Assembly: GCF_900095135.1 (NCBI RefSeq)
Contig: NZ_LT605205.1
Span: 2,356,001 to 2,420,000, forward strand
Source: Proteiniphilum saccharofermentans
GTDB taxonomy: Bacteria; Bacteroidota; Bacteroidia; Bacteroidales; Dysgonomonadaceae
DNA: 64,000 nt
Direction of reading: 5' to 3'
How positions within the stretch are numbered: the first letter of the stretch is position 1; each line of letters starts with the position of its first letter. Under the pieces are notes generated by a model. The model made no database searches. It was given only the letters and a program-made list of their open reading frames with translations, and had not been told where the DNA came from. Below are positions 35,422 through 43,290 of the stretch, one piece after another. The position numbers and the translations under genes are program-made.

Positions 35422-36837
35422 ATACCGATAGTGTTCCGGTTTAAACGGCCCTTCTACCGGCACACCGATATAATCAGCCTGTTTCTGCGTAAGGGTCGTC
35501 AGTTTGACACCAATCCTATCAAGATGCAGCCTGGCCACTTCTTCATCCAGATGTTTTGGTAAACGGTAGACACCTACCTCATAATTATTCTTCCAGAGGT
35601 CGATCTGCGCCAGCGTTTGATTAGTGAACGAATTACTCATCACGAATGAGGGGTGACCGGTAGCACAGCCCAGATTCACCAGACGGCCTTCAGCCAGCAA
35701 AAATATCGAATTACCTCCAGGGAAAGTGTACTTATCTACCTGCGGCTTGATATTCAGGTGCTCAATTCCGGGGAAATTCACCAGGCGGTCAACCTGTATT
35801 TCATTGTCGAAATGGCCGATATTGCACACGATCGCCTGGTCTTTCATCTGTTGCATATGTTCGATGGTGACCACATCACGGTTTCCGGTAGTCGTTACAA
35901 AGATATTGCCTTCTTTTACTGCTTCCTCCATTGTGGTAACCTCAAATCCTTCCATGGCTGCCTGTAACGCACAAATAGGATCGATCTCGGTAACGATCAC
36001 TCGTGCTCCGTAACTACGCATCGAATGGGCACAACCCTTACCAACATCACCATATCCCAATACGACTACCACCTTGCCAGCAATCATCACGTCAGTAGCA
36101 CGTTTAATACCGTCTGCCAATGATTCCCGACAACCATAGAGGTTATCAAACTTCGATTTGGTTACCGAGTCGTTCACGTTGATAGCAGGCACCAATAATT
36201 CGCCTCTCTCCATCATCTGATACAAACGATGCACACCTGTGGTAGTCTCTTCAGAGATTCCTTTCATCCCGGCGATTGTTTTATGCCAACGCTGGCCGTC
36301 TTCTTTCAATATACGGTGCAATGTATCAAGGATAGCCTGTTCTTCACGATTAGCCCCCTTTCTGTCGATAACAGACGAATCGTTTTCAGCCTGATATCCC
36401 ATATGTACCAGTAACGATGCATCACCACCATCATCGACGATCAGATTGGGACCTCTCCCTTCGGGAAAACGCAAGGCCATCTCGGTACACCACCAGTACT
36501 CTTCCAACGTCTCTCCTTTCCATGCAAATACGGGAATACCTGCAGCAGCAATGGCCGCAGCAGCATGATCCTGTGTGGAAAAAATATTACAACTGGCCCA
36601 ACGTACATCTGCACCTAGTTCCACCAGCGTCTCTATCAATACGGCCGTCTGGATGGTCATATGCAACGACCCCATTACACGTGCACCTTTCAATGGTTTC
36701 TCGGAAGCATATTTCTTCCGTATCGCCATTAAACCGGGCATTTCATGCTCGGCTATCTCTATTTCTTTCCTTCCAAAATCGGCCAGCGAAATATCTGCTA
36801 CCTTATATGGAAGATCCGGTGAGAAATTCATATCCAT
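35419..36837 (-). CDS. ahcY: Adenosylhomocysteinase
   Basis: A 472-residue NAD-dependent S-adenosylhomocysteine hydrolase, splitting SAH into adenosine and homocysteine in the methyl cycle. Conserved segments: [29 protein letters not shown], the active-site [13 protein letters not shown], the nucleotide loop [16 protein letters not shown] and the C-terminal [10 protein letters not shown] with the Lys/Tyr that close the NAD site. Length is normal. A TAACTTTG -7-like box lies upstream at 36875-36882 without a clear -33. No SAH riboswitch was recognised. Confidence 0.97.
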   Translation of the reverse strand: MDMNFSPDLPYKVADISLADFGRKEIEIAEHEMPGLMAIRKKYASEKPLKGARVMGSLHMTIQTAVLIETLVELGADVRWASCNIFSTQDHAAAAIAAAGIPVFAWKGETLEEYWWCTEMALRFPEGRGPNLIVDDGGDASLLVHMGYQAENDSSVIDRKGANREEQAILDTLHRILKEDGQRWHKTIAGMKGISEETTTGVHRLYQMMERGELLVPAINVNDSVTKSKFDNLYGCRESLADGIKRATDVMIAGKVVVVLGYGDVGKGCAHSMRSYGARVIVTEIDPICALQAAMEGFEVTTMEEAVKEGNIFVTTTGNRDVVTIEHMQQMKDQAIVCNIGHFDNEIQVDRLVNFPGIEHLNIKPQVDKYTFPGGNSIFLLAEGRLVNLGCATGHPSFVMSNSFTNQTLAQIDLWKNNYEVGVYRLPKHLDEEVARLHLDRIGVKLTTLTQKQADYIGVPVEGPFKPEHYRY

Positions 36838-36992
36838 TTTGTATTCTATTTTGATTTATCGATTTTTAAGTCTGCAAAGTTACGAAATTTATGAAATGTT
36901 TCTACCTTTGGGAGAATGAAAGGATGAGAATTGATCCCGATCTCTCGGGAAATAGTGATAATTATCGATTTTCTTTAATTTGAAATGAATGC

Positions 36993-37319
36993 ATGAAGGT
37001 TATCTATTCCAACTTCTTACCGGTAAAGGGATTCAGGGCGATCAACCTTTTCGGGGTTGTCTTTGCGAGAAAAGAAGAACCGGGATTGGATGAGTGCATT
37101 CTCACGCATGAATCCGTACATACCCGGCAGATGGTAGAACTGCTGGTGATCGGATTTTATATCTGGTATGTAATGGAATGGATCCTCAGATGGATTCGCT
37201 ATAAAGACAGATACACAGCATACAGGAATATCTGTTTCGAGCGTGAAGCATATGATAATGACACCGACCCACTCTACCTGAAACAAAGGAGGCGGTATGC
37301 TTTTATAAAATATCTTTAA
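36993..37319 (+). CDS. Small HExxH-motif protein
   Basis: A 108-residue protein containing HESVHTRQM at about residues 39-47, a zinc-protease-like HExxH motif, a hydrophobic segment (about 50-66, ELLVIGFYIWYVMEWIL) and a downstream FEREAYDNDTD that could supply a third ligand. From memory, similar small proteins are conserved in Bacteroidales but uncharacterised. It is 23 bases upstream of the msrBA lipoprotein gene and may share its transcript. Peptidase activity is a guess from the motif. Confidence 0.5.
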   Translation: MKVIYSNFLPVKGFRAINLFGVVFARKEEPGLDECILTHESVHTRQMVELLVIGFYIWYVMEWILRWIRYKDRYTAYRNICFEREAYDNDTDPLYLKQRRRYAFIKYL

Positions 37320-37342
37320 AAAATCAAGGAGTAATTAGAACA

Positions 37343-38296
37343 ATGAGGAGAACATACCTGCTGTTTCTGTTTACCCTCATTCTTGTCACTGCATGCGGAC
37401 AGGGTAAACAAAAAGAATCGGCTATTACAAAAAACAAAAATGAGATTATGGACTATAATACACTGACTCACGAAGAAGAGAGAGTGATCATCCACAAGGG
37501 TACGGAACGTCCTTTTACGGGTGAATATTTGAATAATAAAGTGGCAGGGACATATTATTGTAAGCGATGTGACGCCCCACTCTACCATTCGGAAGATAAA
37601 TTCGAGTCGGATTGCGGATGGCCTTCTTTCGATGATGAGATAGAGGGTGCTGTAAAACGTATACGCGATGCCGACGGACGCCGCACAGAGATTATCTGTA
37701 ACAGTTGTGGAGCACACCTGGGACACGTCTTCCTGGGTGAAGGATTCACTCCCAGGCAGACACGCCACTGTGTGAACTCCATCTCGCTGAAATTTGTCCC
37801 TGCGCAAAAGGAAGGCCTCACTACTGCTTATTTCGCCTCGGGATGCTTCTGGGGAACGGAATATTTTTTTATGAAAGCGGCGGGAGTGAAGCAGACGGCT
37901 GTAGGATTTATGGGTGGTCATGTGGAAAACCCCACTTATCAGCAGGTGTGTCAGAAGAATACCGGGCATCTGGAGACGACTGAAGTGATTTTCGATCCTG
38001 CTGAGACGTCCTATGAAGAGATGGTGAAGCTCTTTTTTGAAACACATGACTTCACGCAGACCAACGGACAGGGACCGGACATAGGACCACAATATCTCTC
38101 ATGCATTTTCTATTCAGATCCCGGCGAAAAAGAGATCGCGCAAAAGTATATTGATATATTGACAGAGAAGGGATACCGGGTGGCCACCATGCTGAAACCG
38201 GCTTCCACTTTCTGGAGAGCCGAGGACTACCATCAACAGTATTACGAATACAAAGGTACCCTGCCCTACTGTCATAAGTATACTAAAATCTTCTGA
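37343..38296 (+). CDS. msrBA: Secreted lipoprotein MsrB-MsrA fusion, peptide methionine sulfoxide reductase
   Basis: 317 residues. A lipoprotein signal peptide ends VTACG (Cys at about 17). The MsrB domain (about 35-152) has the zinc-type CKRCD and CNSCG pairs and the catalytic Cys in RHCVNS. The MsrA domain (about 155-310) has the active-site GCFWGTE and a C-terminal part with HQQYYE. MsrB reduces the R- and MsrA the S-epimer of methionine sulfoxide. Domain order is B then A, the reverse of the usual MsrAB fusion. The protein is exported and anchored, so it repairs envelope proteins. Confidence 0.94.
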   Translation: MRRTYLLFLFTLILVTACGQGKQKESAITKNKNEIMDYNTLTHEEERVIIHKGTERPFTGEYLNNKVAGTYYCKRCDAPLYHSEDKFESDCGWPSFDDEIEGAVKRIRDADGRRTEIICNSCGAHLGHVFLGEGFTPRQTRHCVNSISLKFVPAQKEGLTTAYFASGCFWGTEYFFMKAAGVKQTAVGFMGGHVENPTYQQVCQKNTGHLETTEVIFDPAETSYEEMVKLFFETHDFTQTNGQGPDIGPQYLSCIFYSDPGEKEIAQKYIDILTEKGYRVATMLKPASTFWRAEDYHQQYYEYKGTLPYCHKYTKIF

Positions 38297-38411
38297 CAAA
38301 AACGGATGCTTTTCTAACGATAAAAAACCGGAAGATTTGAAAACAATCCAAACTTTCATACGTTTTATTATTGTCGTTTAAATAGAAATGTCTAATTAAA
38401 AAAGAAAAATT

Positions 38412-38897
38412 ATGAAAGCATTACGTTTATTATCCGTAGTGACACTCATCCTTGCACTTGGAGTGGGTGTAACATCATGTAATCAGGTAAAGGATGCGGA
38501 CATTCAATCCGCAGCACAAGAGTTGCTCGATGCAAATCCCGAACTGGCAGGTGTCACGGTAACAGTGCAAAATAAAGTTGCCACGCTGACCGGAACTGTG
38601 AGCGATGACGCGGCCAAAGCTTATGCCGAAAGTGTGGTAGCAGGTGCACAGAACGTGACGTCGGTTGTCAATCAATTGGAAGTAGTTCCGCCGGCACCTG
38701 ATTATAGTGAACTTGATGCCGCTATCAATGCAGCGCTCCCCGATGCGCTTAAAGACCATGGCACTGTAACTGCTACCGTACAAGACGGTGTCATTACGCT
38801 AAACGGTGAAATCAGGGAAAGCGATCTGCAGGTGCTGATAGAAAAGGTGAATGCACTGAGCCCGGTACAGGTAGTAAATAACTTAACCGTTAAATAG
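38412..38897 (+). CDS. Lipoprotein with two BON domains
   Basis: 161 residues. Signal peptide with lipobox TSC at about residue 23, then two BON domains (about 27-90 and 100-160), shown by AQELLDANPELAGVTVTVQNKVATLTG and VTATVQDGVITLNGEI. BON domains bind membranes or lipids; OsmY-type roles in envelope stress are known for relatives. The next gene starts nine bases after the stop, so the two are co-transcribed. Confidence 0.85.
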   Translation: MKALRLLSVVTLILALGVGVTSCNQVKDADIQSAAQELLDANPELAGVTVTVQNKVATLTGTVSDDAAKAYAESVVAGAQNVTSVVNQLEVVPPAPDYSELDAAINAALPDALKDHGTVTATVQDGVITLNGEIRESDLQVLIEKVNALSPVQVVNNLTVK

Positions 38898-38905
38898 TGT
38901 ACACA

Positions 38906-39316
38906 ATGGCTTTAACAGACAAGTACAAAGAGTTGGTTGATCTGGCCAGATCGAATAATCTTTTGGTTAGCGAATCGGGAAATGTGCTGAAAGTGGAAGG
39001 TACTGTCCCCAGCGCCGATGTGAAAGACAAATTGTGGGAAATCTATAAACGGATCGACCCCCACTTCAAGAGTAACGATCTGGTATTGAATGTAAAGACT
39101 GCCATTAGTGACGGCGGCAAAGTAAGGGTCATAACCCAGGAGAGCCGTCTGAACATCCGCAAAGGACCCGGAACGGATCAGCCTATCGTGGGAAAAGCCG
39201 AAAAGGGAGCTATTATCACACTTATCAGTAAAGCGAACGACCAATGGTGGTTGGTGCGTGATAACGACGGTGAAGAGGGTTATTGCTACTCGCAATACCT
39301 TGAGCCGGTACAGTAA
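38906..39316 (+). CDS. BON-like / bacterial SH3 domain protein
   Basis: About 136 residues from the ATG at 38906 (MALTDKYKEL); a GTG at 38897 would overlap the preceding stop. Residues 5-65 resemble a BON or LysM-adjacent domain (VSESGNVLKVEGTVPSADVKDKL). Residues about 72-136 are an SH3_3 domain (SRLNIRKGPGTDQPIVGKAEKG ... WWLVRDNDGEEGYCYSQYL). There is no signal peptide, so location is uncertain. Ends at a strong terminator. Confidence 0.78.
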   Translation: MALTDKYKELVDLARSNNLLVSESGNVLKVEGTVPSADVKDKLWEIYKRIDPHFKSNDLVLNVKTAISDGGKVRVITQESRLNIRKGPGTDQPIVGKAEKGAIITLISKANDQWWLVRDNDGEEGYCYSQYLEPVQ

Positions 39317-39334
39317 TGATAAAGACAAAAACCG

Positions 39335-39382
39335 GAGGCCGTCTCAAATTGAAGTTAACTTCAGAGAGACGGCCTCTTTTTT
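39335..39382 (+). terminator. Intrinsic terminator after the BON/SH3 operon
   Basis: GAGGCCGTCTC (39335-39345) pairs with GAGACGGCCTC (39366-39376), followed by T6. A shorter inner pair (GAAGTTAACTTC) strengthens the loop. Confidence 0.9.
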
Positions 39383-39538
39383 GACCGGTTTTGGGTGAAT
39401 ATCCCTAAAGGAAAGAGTCTTGTTGGCACCACTTATTCTTACCCCACTGGTTAGCATTTGAGAAATCACTCAAACAAAATGTAAGTTGTCTCCTCCGGAG
39501 AACTACCTGCTATATAAACAGATGGACAGAATTTTTAT

Positions 39539-40642
39539 TTAGTTATTAGTGACATTCAACGTTATAACACTATAATCTCCCACTCCACAGTTATTGGTAG
39601 CTCTGCATACAAGTTGGTATGTTCCGGCATCATAAAAAGCAATATATACAAAACGACCTGAAGGATAAACCGAATTCCGACCCTGGGGATTGAGTATCCA
39701 CTCGTAGTTTGTCGGGATTGGTGCTCCATGAGGAAGAATAGCTTCATATCCTGCTTCCTGTCCATTCGGAGGGCTTTGCGGCCCTGCAATCCATTGTATT
39801 GCTGGTGCCCCAAAATATACATTCAAGGGGTTTAAATTAATAGTGCGGTTGCTGTACACGATTTTGCATTCAATCATATCCGCTCCGTTCCTTACTTTTC
39901 TATAGACAGCGATATCAGTACCCTGACCCGAAACCAATGTCAGATTACTGTTATTTGTACCCCACTGCACCGTAAATCCCGACGGAAGCCTATTAAAATT
40001 TCCAATAGTATAAGAACCTTCATTACAGGGTGCCGGGGGACCGGAGATAGGGAGATTGACTTTAAAATATCTCCTGCTGCTTAAATTGTATGGACATTTA
40101 TCGCGTGGGTGTATATACCGGCCCCACGGTCCCCATTTCGACTCATATAAGCCGGAAGGTAACCTAATGGCAGAATGGTCACATTGATTTACCCATTTTT
40201 TAAGAGTATGGCTCCATGTCCAACAAGAGCCAAACCATACCTTCGTAGCCTGATATTCCGGAACTTCTATATAACTCCCATCTGTCCAGTATCTGGTTAT
40301 ATTGGTGGGGCCGGGAAGGGTTGTATTTGGATCTTTTTCATTAAAGATGAGTCCGTCAAGTATCGTGAACATATTTATCCACATAGTATTGCCTCCTTCC
40401 GACATGTTCCATGCAAAGGAATGACAATTATATGTTGCCGTAGCGTTTCCTGTCTTTATCACTTGTCCATTGCCATGGGCGTTCACCCATGCATCTGCTT
40501 CATGTTCCCAAAGCGCTAAATCAGAACTGCTCCCTTCCCCTCTATAGAACCCATCAATCGGAGTCCCGAATGGTGTATAGGTTTGAGCAAACACACCTAT
40601 GCTAATCAGGTGTATTATAATTATGTAAATAAGTCTTCTCAT
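39539..40642 (-). CDS. Secreted papain-fold-like protein with C-terminal Ig/PKD-like domain
   Basis: A 367-residue protein with a signal peptide (about 1-19, ending GVFAQ). Residues about 60-190 contain NCHSFAWN, a later CDHSAIRLPSG and SKWGPWGRYIHPRD: a Cys, then His, then a Trp-Gly segment, as in NlpC/P60/CHAP-like thiol hydrolases. The C-terminal 170 residues are beta-rich and end in the PKD-like segment FVYIAFYDAGTYQLVCRATNNCG. The active-site assignment is by motif only. It is the last gene of an operon with two lipoproteins just upstream. Confidence 0.55.
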   Translation of the reverse strand: MRRLIYIIIIHLISIGVFAQTYTPFGTPIDGFYRGEGSSSDLALWEHEADAWVNAHGNGQVIKTGNATATYNCHSFAWNMSEGGNTMWINMFTILDGLIFNEKDPNTTLPGPTNITRYWTDGSYIEVPEYQATKVWFGSCWTWSHTLKKWVNQCDHSAIRLPSGLYESKWGPWGRYIHPRDKCPYNLSSRRYFKVNLPISGPPAPCNEGSYTIGNFNRLPSGFTVQWGTNNSNLTLVSGQGTDIAVYRKVRNGADMIECKIVYSNRTINLNPLNVYFGAPAIQWIAGPQSPPNGQEAGYEAILPHGAPIPTNYEWILNPQGRNSVYPSGRFVYIAFYDAGTYQLVCRATNNCGVGDYSVITLNVTNN

Positions 40643-40652
40643 ATTATTCTCT

Positions 40653-41279
40653 TTATTTCGATAAATAGCTTGATACTTCCTTTATAAGGAATTGATTGAA
40701 TTCTTCATTATGAGTTAATTCGAAGGGATCAATCAAATTATATTTGGTGCAATAACCGCATATTCTATCCAGCACTTCAGATGCATTTTCATATTGCAGG
40801 ATGGATAAGATCAATACTATGCCTGATTTTCGGGCATTTACAGGAGCAGTATATTCCTGACCAAATTTTTTCCTGTGCTTACCAACTGCCATAGACAGCA
40901 AGTCCCTTCGCAAACGGGAGTCCATCTTATCCAACTCCGAATGCAAGGAAAAGACATATTCGATTGCGCTAATTTCTTCATCGGTATAATCCGGATATGA
41001 CATATAACTGGGTTGATAGCCTCCATTGCCTATCGGTTCATAGTAAGCTATTTTTTCTTCCAACTCCAGTTTGATAAAATCATCCCGGTAACATCGTTGC
41101 GTTAAAGGAATATTCTCGCACATAAAAGAGAAATGATCATCTAAATAAGTTGACAATTCAGTCGTAAAATCAAACAGCAACTGATCGTTATGGCAAGTCG
41201 GCAGATCCTCCGAGTCCATTTCACAACCTACAAAAAGGAACATAAAAATAACTGTGTAAATGTAATGTAACTTCTTCAT
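40653..41279 (-). CDS. Lipoprotein of unknown function
   Basis: A 208-residue protein with a lipobox LFVGC (Cys at about 19). The mature part is mostly helical and polar; I do not recognise a family. It begins inside the last four bases of the lipoprotein gene upstream (41276-41279) and ends 10 bases before the secreted papain-like gene, so the three are one operon. An inhibitor or immunity role for the papain-like protein is possible but unsupported by sequence. Confidence 0.6.
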   Translation of the reverse strand: MKKLHYIYTVIFMFLFVGCEMDSEDLPTCHNDQLLFDFTTELSTYLDDHFSFMCENIPLTQRCYRDDFIKLELEEKIAYYEPIGNGGYQPSYMSYPDYTDEEISAIEYVFSLHSELDKMDSRLRRDLLSMAVGKHRKKFGQEYTAPVNARKSGIVLILSILQYENASEVLDRICGYCTKYNLIDPFELTHNEEFNQFLIKEVSSYLSK

Positions 41280-42067
41280 TGTTTCAAAAAGTTTTCAGAT
41301 TCAACAATAATTTCATCCAGCACTGATTTATCATGATATAAGGCTCTTCTTTTTAGACTTCTCCGGCCAATATCTTCTGAAACTCTACCATCACTTTCTA
41401 AAATGGATAGGCATAAATGAGCTACAGGTGATAAAGACCATAAAGAATAGACATCGGGAAACTGTTCCTTGCTTCTATATTTTGTAATGCCTTCCCGCAG
41501 CAAAAGACGCTCGTCTTCATCACCCAATAAAGAGACAATAGGATTCGTCGCCATCAACATCTCGATACGGGTAAATTGAAAACTGAATAACCCCTTGTCT
41601 AAATCTGTACTTAGCCGGCTAACGTCAAGAGGATTCATCTCCAAATATACCTTTATCAACTCTTTCGCCGCATCTTTTCTTGAAAAGAGCTCTTCAAAAC
41701 CATTAAAGAGATCCAATACATGGGCAAACCCGGTTTGAGGATCATTAAAGGCATAAATCAATCCCCACTCCGGATAATCCAAGCATATTTTAACCAGATC
41801 ATCAGTGGAAATTTCTTTTATCAAACTTTCCGGAATATTATATGCCTCGTATTGTTGCTCAATCGTCTCAAGACTCTTCCATTCTTCAGTTCCCGGTTTC
41901 ACGGGAAAATCCCAAATCGCTGCTCCGGCCTGTCGAGTCGTCACCTGTTGACTCGGCTGCTCTTCTGAAGGAAGCTTCAATTTGGCATCTTCGCATCCAA
42001 TCCCTACTATCAACATGAATAAGGAGATCATGAAAAGAAATAAAATTATTTTTGTTCGTAAATTCAA
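41276..42067 (-). CDS. Lipoprotein whose 5' end is replaced by IS30 sequence
   Basis: A 263-residue frame with a signal peptide and lipobox VGIGC. The only upstream start codon now is TTG at 42067, inside the IS30 end, giving MNLRTKIILF. Removing the IS and one copy of the 3-base duplication restores ATG AAA ACA AAA ATA, i.e. MKTKIILF, with the ATG now at 43163-43165 on the far side of the element. So the original start was separated from the gene, though a nearly equal signal peptide could still be made from TTG. The mature part is helical, family unknown. First gene of the three-gene operon. Confidence 0.65.
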   Translation of the reverse strand: MNLRTKIILFLFMISLFMLIVGIGCEDAKLKLPSEEQPSQQVTTRQAGAAIWDFPVKPGTEEWKSLETIEQQYEAYNIPESLIKEISTDDLVKICLDYPEWGLIYAFNDPQTGFAHVLDLFNGFEELFSRKDAAKELIKVYLEMNPLDVSRLSTDLDKGLFSFQFTRIEMLMATNPIVSLLGDEDERLLLREGITKYRSKEQFPDVYSLWSLSPVAHLCLSILESDGRVSEDIGRRSLKRRALYHDKSVLDEIIVESENFLKQ

Positions 42068-42110
42068 TTAGTAAATGCAACTAAATATCATTTATTAATG
42101 GTCAAAAAGA

Positions 42111-42138
42111 TTCCCAAGGGAACGCGTTCCCTTGGGAA
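42111..42138. repeat. 28-base perfect palindrome in the IS30 leader
   Basis: TTCCCAAGGGAACG followed by its exact reverse complement, with no loop. It lies between the IS end and the transposase ATG (42170). It could block read-through transcription from outside, limit ribosome access or bind protein. Confidence 0.85.
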
Positions 42139-42169
42139 AGTTGGCCAAAATGTTTATAATAGTTGTATT

Positions 42170-43150
42170 ATGAAAAAATTTAAACAATTGACCGTAGAGC
42201 GAAGATACCAAATATCAGCTCTACTTCAAAGGGGAAGTACACAAAAACAGATTGCAGGGATTGTAGGAGTATCGGAATCAACCATAAGTCGGGAGTTGTC
42301 CCGCAATAAAGCCAAGCGTGGGAAGTATTCTGCGGCTCGCGCTCAAATGCTTGCCGATGAACGCAAGGAACGCTTCAAGCGCAAGCGTAGCTTCAGTTCA
42401 TCCATGCAGCGGTTCATTGACAAAAAACTACGGGAAGAACAGTGGTCTCCCGAACAGATTAACGGCTATTGCAAAGTCAACGGCATTGAGATGGTAAGCG
42501 TGGAAAGGATTTATCAGCACATTCGCAAAGACAAGGCGCAAGGAGGAGATTTATACACTTTCTTACGCCACAAGCTCAAGCACAGAAGACGCCCGGTATC
42601 GGATACCCGGGTACACATTAAAGACAGGGTGGGGATTGAACACCGACCGGCAATCGTAGACCAGAAAAAACGATTTGGAGATTTGGAAATCGATACCGTA
42701 ATCGGCAAAGACGGCAAGGGTGCCATCTTAACCATCGTGGAGCGAACCAAGGCGTTTGTGCTAATGGAAAAATTGGAAAAGGGGAAGAATGCCGAGGCAG
42801 TAAAGGAGACTGTCATCCGTCTGTTAATGCCTTATAAAGGAAAGATTCACACCATAACATCCGATAACGGCAAGGAGTTTGCAGAACACAAAGCCATTGC
42901 AAGCGCTTTGGATATTGATTTTTACTTTGCCAATCCATACAGTTCCTGGGAAAGAGGATTGAACGAATACACCAATAAACTCGTACGCCAATACATCCCG
43001 AAAGGAACTGACTTTAATGATGTTAATAGTGAAAAAGTGAAGGAGATACAATACAAATTAAACCGAAGACCAAGAAAAAAATTGAACTATAAAACACCGG
43101 CTCAATTATTTTTTGCATCTTTGGAAAATAAAATTGCATTTGCGAGTTGA
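42170..43150 (+). CDS. IS30-family transposase
   Basis: About 326 residues from the ATG at 42170 (MKKFKQLTVERRYQI); the longer upstream frame runs through the palindrome and is unlikely. HTH at about 15-50 (STQKQIAGIVGVSESTISREL); DDE residues are visible as Asp in GDLEIDTVIG, Asp in TSDNGKEFAEH and Glu in WERGLNEYTNKLVRQY. Length and motifs are intact, so it may be active. Confidence 0.93.
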   Translation: MKKFKQLTVERRYQISALLQRGSTQKQIAGIVGVSESTISRELSRNKAKRGKYSAARAQMLADERKERFKRKRSFSSSMQRFIDKKLREEQWSPEQINGYCKVNGIEMVSVERIYQHIRKDKAQGGDLYTFLRHKLKHRRRPVSDTRVHIKDRVGIEHRPAIVDQKKRFGDLEIDTVIGKDGKGAILTIVERTKAFVLMEKLEKGKNAEAVKETVIRLLMPYKGKIHTITSDNGKEFAEHKAIASALDIDFYFANPYSSWERGLNEYTNKLVRQYIPKGTDFNDVNSEKVKEIQYKLNRRPRKKLNYKTPAQLFFASLENKIAFAS

Positions 43151-43290
43151 ATCTACGGTTTTCATTTGTTTGATTTTAAGTTAATGATAATTCAAAAAAC
43201 TCTTTACCGCCTGCAAAGCATGCTTACAAGCGGCATCTACAGCCTGGCGGAATATCTGGTTTCATTTTCGGTTAATTTTACAGTAAAGGT

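Larger units (their letters stand above)
42057..43157 (+). mobile_element. IS30-family insertion sequence
   Basis: A 1101-base element. The ends share the inverted repeat CGTARATTCAA..(N).AAATGCAA (42057-42082; 43132-43157, about 24 of 32 positions equal) and are flanked by a 3-base duplication GTT (42054-42056, 43158-43160). Inserted within the second codon region of the minus-strand lipoprotein gene. Confidence 0.88.

Noticed and set aside
37316-38092. A 258-codon frame antisense to msrBA
   Set aside because: It is a shadow of the MsrBA coding frame; the sense frame has clear catalytic motifs.
42098-42169. Upstream extension of the IS30 transposase
   Set aside because: It would translate through the 28-base palindrome; the internal ATG at 42170 matches the family start.
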